Source: Purpureocillium takamizusanense (Eukaryota > Ascomycota > Sordariomycetes > Hypocreales > Ophiocordycipitaceae). Taken from it: a stretch of DNA of 64,000 nucleotides. A model generated the notes under the pieces. That model made no database searches. It saw nothing but the letters and a program-made list of their open reading frames with translations, and was not told where the DNA came from. Made by a program: the position numbers and the translations under genes. Shown in pieces: positions 1 to 11,150 of the stretch. Location: the NCBI RefSeq assembly GCF_022605165.1, contig NC_063076.1, positions 930,001 through 994,000 on the forward strand, given 5' to 3'. Each line of letters opens with the position of its first letter. Position 1 is the first letter of the stretch.

Positions 1-986
1 GGACACTCGACCGAAGGACTCGACACCTACGAAACCCGAATCCGGGCCGCCCTCGCAAGTGATCAGTTCATCGATAGGGAGTTCCAGAGCTACGTTCTAG
101 ACGATGTCTTGTTTTACAAAGCCAAGAAGGTCGTCGAAGGCATGTTCAGGAAGATGTCGGAATCACGAGAGAAGCTGCTCCAGGAGCAAGGACCTGCTTC
201 GCGATCCAGCGCAAAGTCTGCGGTTGGTGTTCAGCCAGATGCCACTGAAAACGCTGCTACCGTCACGGGAGGGCAGGTCGCTGCATTGTCCACAAATGCT
301 TCTGCCGCGGGCAACGAGGATGCGTCCGTGCAGACGCAGGCCCTCTATGATCGAGAGGCAGCCCAGGGCTTGCTCGAGAACGAGGAGGTCTTCACTACGG
401 AAGCTGCCATCCCTGACCGGAAGAAGCCGGAATGGACAGCTAGGTACAAAGCACGGAAGCCTCGCTACTTCAACCGTGTCCAGATGGGCTACGAGTGGAA
501 CAAGTACAATCAGACGCACTTCGACCACGACAACCCGCCGCCCAAGGTTGTTCAGGGTTACAGATTCAATATCTTCTATCCCGACCTCGTTGACAGTACC
601 AAAACTCCGACATACAAGATCTTTCGCGATGACGGGCGCAAGCGGGGCGAGTCGCTTGCGAAGGCCGGAGAAGAAGACACCTGTCTTATCATCTTCATAG
701 CGGGACCCCCATACGAGGACATTGCCTTCCGCATTGTTGATCGCCAGTGGGACTTCAGTGCCAAGAAGGAGCGCGGCTTCAAGAGCACCTTTGACAGAGT
801 GAGTGGATATCTGTGGACTGCCTGAGGACACGTGCCGGGATCCGACGATGTTGACTGACGGAATCTGTAGGGCATACTGCAACTGCACTTTAACTTCAAG
901 AAGGTACTTCCCCAGAATTGCCCACGCAAGAGAGAAAGGCATAGGCGCTGACCAAGCTCATGATGAAGATATTTTACCGCAAGTAA
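1..986 (+). CDS. Cactin, C-terminal part (5' end outside window)
   Basis: This is the 3' part of a Cactin gene, a spliceosome-associated factor conserved from fission yeast to animals that acts in the nucleus in pre-mRNA splicing. The reading frame is open from base 1. Exons are 1-798, 871-903 and 969-986, with introns starting GTGAGT and GTACTT and ending CTGTAG and TGAAG. About 282 residues are visible. The last 120 or so match the CactinC signature: KPRYFNRV, then YEWNKYNQTHFD, then DNPPPKVVQGYRFNIFYPDL, then AGPPYEDIAFRIV and the ending LQLHFNFKKIFYRK, which is only restored by removing both introns. The N-terminal Cactin_mid domain should lie to the left of the window. The identification is firm; the last intron rests on restoring this conserved tail. 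Confidence 0.93.
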
Positions 987-3505
987 CGCGCACTTGCACC
1001 CGGGTTGGTTTCCGCTTGCGACTGCTGCGGCGGCTTGCAAAAAGCGTTCTTACCTCATGCGACTTTGACTCGGAATACCCGTCGTCCCGGCTTGCTTGGC
1101 GGCTTTTTGATGTACACGGCACGGGGCCCTGCGAGATGTCTGGTAACGCCGGGTGACACGATGGAAGACGCGGGAGGACTTGGTCTAGGCGACAACACAG
1201 CCAGTAATTTCTCGATAGACAGAGGGGATTTGATGGACCCTGGACGACAACGGGCCACTTCAACGGTTCATAGCTTCCAAACACCTTGATCGGCTAACGA
1301 GAACTCTGTCGGGACGTCCCCTCGTGCAACGCTGAAGGGGCCCCCGGTGCTTCTGGCGGTGGGAGAGATCCCCACTGGTGTAACGCCGCTGGACAATGTC
1401 ACAACTAGCACGACGGGGGTAAATTGGAGCCCTGGGCCGCACCGGTGGCGTTCTGGTACTCTGCACCGAATGCTGGTGGCAGCGGGCTTGTGTGCCGCGA
1501 GGATGGCTTCTGGAACGAGCTTCGCATGGATCCCTGGCCAAATCGACGTTGCCCATGACGCCGAAATCATATTTTCCTCATGGTAGTGGGGTGCGTTGAC
1601 TGCGAAGAGGCAGCACCAGCTGACGAACTCCCCCCCTGGGGGGCAACTGCATCCGTCGCCTCTCGAGAACCGCCACCGCGGTCCTGGGTCAGGTCTGGAC
1701 GGGGGCCCCATCACGGGCAAGGATTATTGCTTACCGACCGAGTCGGGCGCAGCAATGATGATACGCAGTGAAGGGGTGGACTGTCCTCTGACTGGGGTCT
1801 TGGAAGCATGGAGTGGCCTTACTCACCCGGCGTCGACGTCTCTGAGCCTAGGTTGCCTCATTGGTGGCTGGCAGAGGCAAACGTACTAATGATTCCTTGT
1901 CTGGCGCCGAACTATGGCAATATTCCTTACAGCCGGACCTGGCATGGCGGAGTCGTTGCAGCCGTCCGGCCATCGGACTTGTGGTGACCTTGGGAGAGCC
2001 CAGAAGGGAGCCCTGATCGGGTAAGACGGCTGAGCAAACGTTTCTGGATATGCATCAGGAAAGCCCTCAACAGGGCTCTGCCGTGATGTGCTGCCTTCTT
2101 CCCCCTAGGGGCCCCATGTTGTCTAGATTCGGCGTGGGCAGCTGGGAAGAGAGCTGCCCCGGGGATGACGCGAGAGGGAGGTGCCGGGGAAGATGGGTAG
2201 GTGCTGAGGTTGCACAGGGCATCGCCAACTCGTTCCATGGTGCTTCCCGTCGTTTCCTCGCCCCTCCTTCAATCTGGTCGATGGCTGGACGTCTCGGCGC
2301 ACTGTCTACCACAGTCCTGCCGGCAGCTCCACCTCTCCCAATGCGTCAACCGCGGCCAGGGTCACGAATTGGGCGTCGTGTCCTACCAACATAACCAAGC
2401 AAGTCACAGGCACGAGCAGCACACGACACCAGCCGAGCCACAGCCATGTCGAACCCCTAGCTAGCCCCAAGGGGGATCAGTCAGGCCCGGGGGCGTCCAG
2501 GAACGCCAGCCATGTATCAATGGCATGGCTCTGTGCGCGGTCAGGTCTCCTCGGCACCTTGTACGCTTTCGGCCATACCTTGACGGCGGCGGCTTTGTGG
2601 TTAGCAGTGCTTGTTCTTGCAAGCACCAAGTATACCCAACGAATGTGTGTCGGCAGTCACAGGGCGCAGGCGACACGGGTGCACATGTGCAAAGGGCACG
2701 GACATCTTGGTATGCAACACGGCCAGCCAGGCTGGATGACGGTATGCAGGCAGACCTGGGGCGACAGGACGAAAAGCTGCGCTGACATGGCTTAGGGACA
2801 TCAGGCCGCCGGATGATGGATGGAGACTGACTGCCAGGTCCCCCTCCGTTATGCCACGCCCCATGCAGGCCCTGTGCGTTTACTCAGTTCACCCCCAACC
2901 CTTTCCGAACGGACACTCTTTCGAATCCCCCCCCAGGACGCAAGACGCGGCGGCCGATAGATGGCATCCAAAGGCAGCGAATCCAGATGCTCGGGGAGTT
3001 TTGGACGCTGAGTGGACGCGGTCACTCTCGCTCCATCTGGGCTGCGTGGGCATTGCATACACCTTCTTCTTCACCCTTGCCTTGGTCGTCGCCTCTACGT
3101 TGAGCCCGGACACGTGCGGCTCTGGGGAATAAGAAGTCAGGCGCGACGCATTTGCTCTCCCGCGACGCTCCCTTGACAGCTGACTAGGACGCTCCTGGTT
3201 CCCTTTCAGACCACAGTCATCTTGAGTTCCCGCCTGTCGCGTGTACACTCCTGTGGTCGTTTGTGTCACCGCCATCCGCGGTCACCAGCTGTCGGCGTGT
3301 TGTCCACGGTTCATCCTAGGTCCCCCTCCCCCCTCCCAACGCCCAGACGGCCACGACTCTGCCTGTAGGCTGCGGTCGTCCTTGGTCCTGGTCACGCTGA
3401 ACGGCAACAAAGGAGAACCTGACCACTCTGCTCTGGCGACGGCAAACCCGGCCTCCCGCCCTTCCTTCGCCTCACACCTGACTCTTTGCTGCTCCCTTGA
3501 CGGCC
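987..3505. other. gene-free interval between Cactin and the forkhead gene
   Basis: This stretch of about 2.5 kb carries only short overlapping frames on both strands, without domain resemblance or credible splice structure. It probably holds the Cactin terminator and the promoter and leader of the forkhead gene. I see no TATA box that I would commit to. Confidence 0.6.
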
Positions 3506-5418
3506 ATGGATCCACCGTTCTCTAACGGAGCGGAGTCTCTGAGCTACACGACGACTCCCTCATGGACCGGATCCGGAGATATACAATCAGCATGCCGACC
3601 TGGCTTTGCCGAGACGGCGGCAGCCTTCACTATATCATCACCGCCAGATCTAATGGAACACCTGCGTATGGATGGTCTGGACTCATTCTCTCCGGCCCAG
3701 TCTCGCCAGCTTCCAGAGCAACAGCAACTGCAGTCGCCGCCGCAACAACCGCGCGCCTTCTTGGCCGCCGAAAACACATTCACGACCGTTAACCACCAGG
3801 CATACCTTCGGCTACGGTGTCAGGGAACGTGGCCATCGCCGCCTTTGGCCTCGGTCGAATGTGAGCAGAGCTGCCTACACACTGATTCACTAACCCCGGC
3901 GAGTGCGTACGTACCGAACTACACCTGCTCACCGGCCACCCCAGACACGTGGTCGCCGACTTCCTCTTTACCAGGCCCAGTCCCGCCGCTCCGGAGGACC
4001 CAAACCTGGTCGAGCCAGCAAGAAATGTTTGCGAGTTGCGCGCCGCGGGCTCTGGGAGTTCTAGCGGCTGGGTCAGACGGCTCGAGTCCACACGCAGACT
4101 GCCCCGGCGACTTTGACAGCCTATCAACGGCAACCCCAGGGCTGAAAATGGAGCACTTTGAAGCCGACGTACTGTCCCCCGAGGAGTTTATCATGGCGAC
4201 ACCGTCATCCGACATGGCGCCCAAGGCCGAGTCCCCGTCCTCGTGCCTTCAGAGCTTGCCCGAGGTGTATCCGGGTACATCGTCACAATCTCCTGCGACT
4301 CGCGTAGAGAACCGGGACGAGGAAGGCAAGCTCGACGAGCCCTACGCGAAACTGATATACAAGGCGTTTATGAGCCGCGAGGACCACGCCATGTCGCTGC
4401 AGGACATCTACCAGTGGTTTCGCGACAACACGAACAAGGCACTCACGGAAAAGGGCGGCTGGCAGAACAGCATCCGACACAACCTGAGCATGAACGCTGT
4501 AAGTCGTTGTTGAGCCATTCCCACCCAGGTCGGTATTCGGCGCGCTAACATGTCGGGCATCAGGCATTCTCGAAGCGCCGCAAGGATGACGGCGGAACCT
4601 TCAACGCCATGCCGGAGGACCCAAAACGGGCCAACGAATGGGTGCTGGAACCGTGGGCCGTCCAAAGCGGCGTACAGAGCACGACAAGGTACCGCAAGGG
4701 CAACTCACGCCGGCGGGCGGGCGCACGATCGAGCAACCAGCAGTACCCCCGGCAGCCCACCCAACACAGCGCCAAACGAGCCTTGTCCGGCCGCAAAGGC
4801 GGCTGTGCGGCGAGGGAGTCGAGGATGAGGGACCGTGCCGCGTATGGCCAAGGAGCCACGCCCATGGGCCGCTACTATGGGGGGCTCGAGCATTCGCAAG
4901 GGCTCCCTACTCCCCCGCGATCGACCATGCCGGATCTGTACCACCCCGAGAGCTATGCGATGCCGCAGTTCGAGCCGATGGCCCATGTCCAACACTTCGA
5001 CGGCATGGGCCCCCCTGCGGGGTCCGTTGCGGAGCATCAATTTGGGCTGCTGCTAGGGCAGACCAACCCCGGCGTCGGCAACACGGGACACGGCATGGTC
5101 GTTGTTGGCATGAATGGGCAGGACGGCGTCGGCGGAGACCATGTGGGCCTCATGTCGGCCTTCAGGCCGGCGCCAGGACCGCCTCTGCAGGGTCATGACG
5201 GCGGCGCGTACCCGTATGGCGCGAGGGGCTTGCAGATGGCAGCATACCAAGGCGGGCATCAAAGCCAGCATCAGCACCAGCATGAGCAGCAGCAGCAGCA
5301 GCAGCAGCAACAGCCACAACCAGACTCTGGCGACCTGAGCGGCACAAGTACAGCAGCCTCTCGGCTTTTCGAGGTCCTGCCGGGTGGCATCTGTGATTGG
5401 ACTGATGGTGGCTTGTAA
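3506..5418 (+). CDS. forkhead (winged-helix) transcription factor
   Basis: The gene encodes a nuclear DNA-binding regulator of the forkhead family, 615 residues from exons 3506-4498 and 4564-5418. The 65-bp intron (GTAAGT..CAG) interrupts the forkhead domain. The domain begins near residue 277 with DEPYAKLIYKAFMS and holds the recognition-helix motif WQNSIRHNLSMN at about 319-330. After the splice it continues AFSKRRKDD..EWVLEPWAV. The N-terminal 275 residues are Ser/Pro/Thr-rich and probably disordered. A polyglutamine tract lies near residues 572-581, after a His/Gln stretch. The start is the ATG in a CGGCCATGG context; an in-frame TTG upstream is not used. There is no FHA domain, so it is not an Fkh1/Fkh2-type protein. 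Hcm1/Sep1-like or FhpA-like assignments are possible and I do not choose between them. Confidence 0.9.
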
Positions 5419-5928
5419 TAGGCTTGCCCTGCCCGACGCGGTGACGAAGCGTCACACAGCAGGAAGTGAGGAAAGGGCCCAGAGGCCAACGGCGGAACCC
5501 TTGCCCTGGCGCCCACCGTCTCCTCGTCCCTTGCCGAGGGGTCATTGGGCTGTTGAGCCAAGAGGCTTTGAAAGCGTCAGTTGATTATGGTGTGGCATTG
5601 TTCAGCATCGACGGCACGTATGCACAGCCAAGCAACGGCCGCGTGTGGGCGGGGAGACATGCATGCCCACGAGGACCACGACACTGATGATGGATGTCGG
5701 CCGCGGGCCGTTTTCTGGCCTCAGAGACCCGGTGAGCCGTGTCGTGTCACACACACACTTTCTCTGGACCAACAGGGGCAGAAGCCGACGGACGCACGGG
5801 GCAAGGCTATTTATTGGATGATTTGCACGGGGGCGTGGCGATTATCGCACTTTGATACCAACAAGGAAGAGCAAGAAACGAGAAGATTAAGAACAAGACC
5901 AGAACGAGTCTTGTTCTGTCCTCGAACC

Positions 5929-5946
5929 CACGCACGCACGCACGCA
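5929..5946. repeat. (ACGC)n microsatellite
   Basis: Four to five tandem CACG/ACGC units in the intergenic DNA downstream of the forkhead gene. Confidence 0.8.
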
Positions 5947-6318
5947 GAAGCACGCATACATACAACGGCCAACACATTTGAGGCTGCTCCCGGCTGTCGC
6001 TCTGAACCTCGTACGGGGGGCCATGCGAACGACGGCAGGGAACCAACAAGCAAGCCCCCAGTCAAAGCAACGTTTCGTCAGTGTAAGGGAAGCGCAGCAA
6101 TAGTGAAGGGTCAAGAACAGGGCGAGACGCCAGTCGTGTGTCGCGATTATGTATCTGCCAACTGCAACGACTGCGGGAACAGCCGGTTGTCTGAAGCCGG
6201 CGCCCCCCGGTGATCTGGCTCCTCGGTTCAAGGAGGGTCGATCTACCTGGAAGGATCTAGATCCGTTTTTGCGATGTGTAATTTCTTTACCCCTTTCCTT
6301 TCTTGCATCGCGGCTCTT

Positions 6319-6338
6319 GGTGGTGGTGGTGGTGGTGG
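6319..6338. repeat. (GGT)6 microsatellite
   Basis: Uninterrupted GGT triplets. They make a polyglycine or polyhistidine stretch in chance frames on either strand. Confidence 0.85.
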
Positions 6339-7400
6339 CCATTCCTGGGACACACTGGGTGTCCCGCGCCATCGGGTTGGGAACGCGCAGGCACACGCAC
6401 ATGCATATAGGAGTATCTTGGGTCGGGACGTCTGCTATTTGGAATTTGAGGGCATTGGATAGACGGATGCAAGCACAGACGTGGAGAGCCCTCTTGGTGC
6501 CCGTTGGGACGGAGATGCGGCAGGCTTGGCCGTTGGCTCGCCATCCACCTATCCGTGGGATTGCGCCTGCGCAGCCACCCACCCACCCTCTTGCGGCTTC
6601 TCTCATGCAGCTCAGGCGACTCGGAGACCCAATGAGGCGCTCTCGCAGACGCGAGGGAACGTGGGCTCCGCCATGTGCTGGGTCATGGGCCATGGTGGTT
6701 TGGGGGGGGGGGACTTTGCCTTGCCTTGCAGCGCCAATGGTGCCGAGTCCGTTTCCATTTCCCGTTGTGAGCATTTGCATTCTTTCCTTTTGGGGACGTT
6801 GGCAGCGGGCGGCTACCGCACGCGGCTCATGGCGGTTATTGCCCCTTTGGTCTATTCGTGGGTGTGATTCTTTTCTTGTTCCATCGTCTCCATGCCCCTT
6901 ATCCCTTGTCCGTTTCCTTGCCGTCTTTTCTGCATTTTTGGGGGTTTGGTTGGGACATGACGCGGCGGCCTTTTTTTTTCTTTGACTTTTGAGTTTACCA
7001 TATCGTCATATTGGAGACGAGCACGTAGAGAACGGCTGGCAACGGCAACACGCGCATTAGACCGGAGGTGGCAATGCATTGAGGGTGGTGAAGGGGGAGC
7101 TCTCCGCGCGACGACGGGACAGGACGACGACGTGCGGTCTTTGGTTTATTATTGCCGTTGGTGTTTTCCGGCGTTAGCTTTTGGTTGCTGCATCACAGTT
7201 TTCTACGAGTTTTATTTGCAATAGAATGATACTGCTTACACCTGGCCACCATGAATTAAAAATTTGTGTGGGCTCCGCGTTTGTTGCGCCTCGTCTCTGT
7301 TACTGGGATCACGGAGATGGCGGAGTTGTCCTCGCCTGGGTTCTGCGCCGCTTGGCGTGCGCGGGCGCTTGGGCATTGTTGGCCGACGGTCGATATCCTT

Positions 7401-8640
7401 CGTTAAACTGGGTATTACGTACGTACATATGTACAGTACGGTACGGTACGGGTAGCATTGGGGGGTTTAATGGCGTCAGAAAGAACGTCTACGAGCTTCA
7501 AAGTACGTACGTTCGTACAGCTGGGCTGGGCTGGCATGGCCCGAGACGGAGACGGGAAGGAAAAGCATGGGGACGAGAGAGAGAGAGAGCAAGAACCCAA
7601 CGGGCGGATCAAGCGAACGCCGCGCCGGAGAAAGTGCGTGCGCCCCCCCTCCCCCTTGCACGCACGCGTGTGTATGTATGTATGTCCATATAGTATTCGT
7701 ACGTAGGTATACTGGTACGTGCCTACTACCAAGTACTAAATAGTATGAACATGTACATGCCTACATATCCTGCCTGCCTGCAGCAGCATCATGGCCCGGG
7801 ATGTTGGCGGCTCCTGTAGCGACCCCCCACCCTCCTGCCCTTGTCCCCTTTCCAACATGAGTTCAAGACGTCTGCCAACGGACAGACCAACGAGCAGTAC
7901 GAACTTGGCCTTTTCTTCGTCACAGCGTGTGCATACGTATATATAAGTTAGTGTACAGTACTAATAGACTCACCAATGAGAAAAGGCAAGACCCGACCCG
8001 CCGGCATGGCGAGAAGGGGTGGGGGGCGGCCGGGAAGAAGTTGTGCGTCTTCTTGAGGGTCCTGTACCAAGTTAGTAACTCAAGTACGTACCAAGGTAGA
8101 TAGATACCATGGCGGTTCGTGTCTTGGACCCTTGGTTTCATGTGTTTCCCAGACGGAACGCGCAAGCAGCAGCACAGGCGTCATGGAGAGTTGGGCTGGG
8201 CTGAGCTGTGCGTGCTGCTGCTGGGTGATTGCCACAGCAAGCCGCTGGCAGGGCGGTGCCGGATCTGCGTCCCCCCCCCTGCCCCTCCCCCGCGGTGGCA
8301 TCGACATACATATATGCATAGCCTGCGTGGGTGCGCGCCGAATGGGCCGTGGCGGCGGCGGGGCGTTTTCTTCTTGTTCGAAGAAACTGTTTTTGCATGA
8401 ACCTACGTAGTACGTACTTACTTGGTAGACTGTAGTACGTACTCGACTACTTGCCATTTGGGGAAGGGAGTATTACTACTAACTGATATCCATGCAGGTG
8501 GTGGTGGTTCCGCAACCTTGCGCGAGCGTGGGGGAGAGAGGAGGGGAGGGGAGGGGGAGGCGGGACGATGATGATGGAGGCTTGGCTGCTGCTGCTGCTG
8601 CAAGTAGTACAGTATACAATACGTACCCTAGCTGCTGGCT
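7401..8640. promoter_or_regulatory. cluster of TACGTA / GTACGTAC palindromic motifs
   Basis: Within about 1.2 kb of non-coding DNA the 6-mer TACGTA recurs near 7418, 7503, 7700, 7933, 8084, 8402, 8411, 8436 and 8618, often extended to GTACGTAC. TACCAAGGTA-like elements lie close by (about 8089 and 8421). The repetition is directly visible. That it binds a factor is inference; a decayed simple repeat is the main alternative. Confidence 0.35.
7672..7685. repeat. (TATG)n microsatellite
   Basis: Short tandem TATG run inside the gene-free interval, directly after a CACGC run. Confidence 0.75.
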
Positions 8641-8921
8641 CCTTTGCATTTGTTTGGTTTCGCGCGGATAACTTTGGATGGGATGCGGAATAGTGAATAC
8701 ATACTTTGGTACATAGGAGCAATTGGAATTGATACAGGACTTCTCCATGGTGATACGCCCGCGCGCGGTGGAGTGTGTGAGAATGACAGCCGCCAGAGAG
8801 GGAGAGAGGGGGCGGGGGAGATGACGATGCGGCATTGCACTGTGTGTTGCTGTTGGGCAGCTCTCGTGCCTCTCGCGTCTGCTGGGACTCGACTTGGAAG
8901 CTGAGGAGCAGTTGCATGTAG

Positions 8922-8942
8922 GTGTGTGTGTGTGTGTGTGTG
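8922..8942. repeat. (GT)n dinucleotide repeat
   Basis: About ten perfect GT units, followed by imperfect TGTGTATGGT units to about 8980. Confidence 0.9.
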
Positions 8943-9043
8943 TATGTGCGTGTGTGGTTGTGTGTATGGTTGTGTGTATGGTGCACGTACTCGATCCCAC
9001 CTCCACGGACGACGACCGACCGACAAGGATTTCGAATTCCAGC

Positions 9044-9097
9044 CAGTCTTCTTCCTTCTTCCTTCTTCCTCTTCGTCTTCCTTTCCTTTCTTTTTCC
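9044..9097. repeat. pyrimidine-rich (CTTCTTC)n tract
   Basis: Fifty-odd bases almost entirely C and T built from CTTC and CTTTC units, just after an AATTCC segment in the gene-free interval. Confidence 0.8.
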
Positions 9098-9226
9098 TTC
9101 GACGCGGCAGTTGGAGAGGAGGGGACGGTTGTTCTTGTCTGTCACCTACCTACCTAACCGACTACGCAGATGGATGGGGACCGGACCGATGGGCATCGGT
9201 TGCATGTCCGCTCATGCAGGCGACAG

Positions 9227-9261
9227 CGATGACAACGACGACGACGATGATGACGATGACG
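9227..9261. repeat. imperfect (GAC/GAT)n repeat
   Basis: Interspersed GAC and GAT triplets, read as poly-Asp or poly-Ser in chance frames. Confidence 0.8.
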
Positions 9262-9751
9262 GGATAGCGTGCCCCCTTCTGTCGTTGCTGCCATGTGTTT
9301 TACTTAGACTTAACTTGGTTAAAGTTGCTTCCACCCTCCAACCCCCAACGCTGAAGAGACGGGCAGCACGCGGCGAGCACGCGGCGGGACGAACGGCCGA
9401 GGGGCGGTGATGGTGTGTTTCGTTCGCCCCCTTTTTCCCACCACCGGCGTCTATACAGAACACCATCCGTACATGAGGCTCAAAAAGTCGTGTGAGAAAG
9501 CCGTCGTCTCGCTCATGTCGCCCCCCACTCTTCTCTCTTCTTCTTCTCCCCACAACAACATGGAGGGAGGGGGGTGGGGTGCCCGCAGGGCATTCATCTA
9601 TCTTCATGTGTTCCCATGCCGCCCTGCTGCTGCTGCCGCAGTGCTTCCATCCACTGCTACGGTGGTGACCCTGCCTGATCCTTTTCCTTGGCCTGCATGA
9701 ACGGGACGCTGTTGATTTGACATGAGGGGCAGAGGAGGAGCGCGGGAGCAC

Positions 9752-9790
9752 AGGAGGAGGAGGAGGAGGAGCAGTGAGTGAGTGAGTGAG
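9752..9790. repeat. (AGG)n followed by (AGTG)n
   Basis: Two adjacent microsatellites, a run of AGG triplets to about 9770 and then AGTG tetramers, followed by a G-rich stretch. Confidence 0.85.
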
Positions 9791-9992
9791 GGGGGAGGGG
9801 GGAAAAGGGTGTTGGAGGGCCAAGGCGGGGGAGGGGGGCAGAGAAAGAGAGAGGCCAGGCCAGGCCACGGCATTCTCAAGTCCCGGCTGCGCGATGCGCG
9901 GATGCACTGTACGATCAGGATCTGTTTCGTGCTGCTCGGGCCAGTCTGCAGCACACACGCGTGCACACACGGGGGGAGCCCACGCACGCAGG

Positions 9993-10035
9993 CCATCCAC
10001 CACCATCACCACCACCACCATCACTACCAGCACCA
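9993..10035. repeat. (CCA)n repeat with ATC interruptions
   Basis: CAC/CCA triplets with a few ATC interruptions. They generate poly-His in one chance frame. Confidence 0.85.
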
Positions 10036-10156
10036 CAACCCCCCAACCACCCTTGGCAGCGTTAGTACCAACCTCGCTCCTCTGCGCCGGTGCTCCGGGG
10101 GTGGTGCGTCTGATCTCATCAACAGCCTCAGGCACGCACCCTGGTGGCCCGCCCGC

Positions 10157-10187
10157 CCATCCATCCATCCGTCCGTCCGACCGTCCG
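10157..10187. repeat. (CATC)n/(CGTC)n tetranucleotide repeat
   Basis: Three CATC units pass into CGTC units, an imperfect tetranucleotide microsatellite. Confidence 0.85.
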
Positions 10188-11150
10188 GCTCCAACATATC
10201 CGGCCCTCGATGGGCAGCGCGCGAGCCGGCAGGGATGATCACGGTCCACGTTGGCTGCTATTTCCGGGCTTCGTCTCGCTCCCAACGCCCCCACGGGAAG
10301 TAGTAATGGTAAAATGGTAGCGGTATTGGTAGTAGGAGGAGTGGCAGTAGCAGTGGCCGTCGCAGCAGTAGTACTGTAGCACATCTCATCTGCTCTGTAC
10401 CTGCACGGGGCTGCAATCCGTCCATTGTACATAGGTACCCGATTCCTACGTGCATCGCGCACGGAGTACATGTAGGTCTTCGCGCCGGGGAGGGCATCAT
10501 GCAGGAGCTGCTGGTCAACAACAAAAAGTCAGATGCTGCACTGTTGACAGCGGCGGCAGCGGACAAGGGGGAGGAGGGGGGCCCGCAGATGATGCTTGTT
10601 CGTTCCAGTGCAGGGGGACGGAGATACTGTTACATACTACCACTTTCTTCTGGTTGTCCCGGGTTGTTGGTCGTCGTGGTGTATGTACGTTAGCCACGAG
10701 TGAGCGGGCCGCCCTGTCTCTCTCACACTCCCTTTCCACTATTTCCACCACCACCACCATATCTGTCAGACACGCGGGCTCCGGGCCACATGATCTGACT
10801 CGTGACAGGGTTCTCACCAGACGACCAGACCATCGCCCGCGAAAGTCTGAGCGTCCGGGAGGCGGCGGGCGCGCAGCAAGGGTGGAGGCCGGGAAAGAAA
10901 TGTCGCCGGCGGCCACCCGAGACCGCGAATCCGGTCGTGACACCACTGGACAGGCCGCAGAGGGCGCACAGGAAAGAACATGGCCAGTCTTCTCCAAGCT
11001 TTTTTTTTCTTTTGAATTTTCTTCTTCACAGTGTATGTGTATGTGGTTGTGTAACCACTGTCTCGGGAAGTGTGACAATCGGACCGTTGAGGCGCTCTCC
11101 TGCCTCTTCCTCTCGGCCGTTTGATTTGACTCACGCGAGCTGCAACGGCG

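Larger units (their letters stand above)
5419..7400. other. gene-free interval, first part downstream of forkhead gene
   Basis: No convincing coding sequence. Frames of 200-300 codons exist on both strands but overlap one another and consist of low-complexity Arg/Pro/His/Thr sequence read from simple repeats. It includes an ACGC run and a (GGT)6 run, annotated separately, and a G9 run near 6702. Confidence 0.55.
8641..11150. other. gene-free, microsatellite-rich interval
   Basis: The densest simple-repeat block of the window: (GT)n, CTT-rich tracts, GAC/GAT runs, AGG and AGTG runs, CCA runs and CCATC/CCGTC runs follow one another. The long minus-strand frame over 9212-10471 reads these repeats as homopolymeric amino acids and shows no domain, so I do not call a gene. 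Confidence 0.6.

Noticed and set aside
5887..6780. Minus-strand frame of about 300 codons downstream of the forkhead gene
   Set aside because: Low-complexity Arg/Ala/Thr sequence from repeats, overlapped by an equally long plus-strand frame.
9212..10471. Minus-strand open frame of about 420 codons
   Set aside because: It reads microsatellites as poly-Val, poly-Pro, poly-Thr and poly-Ser, shows no domain, and overlaps equally long frames on the other strand.
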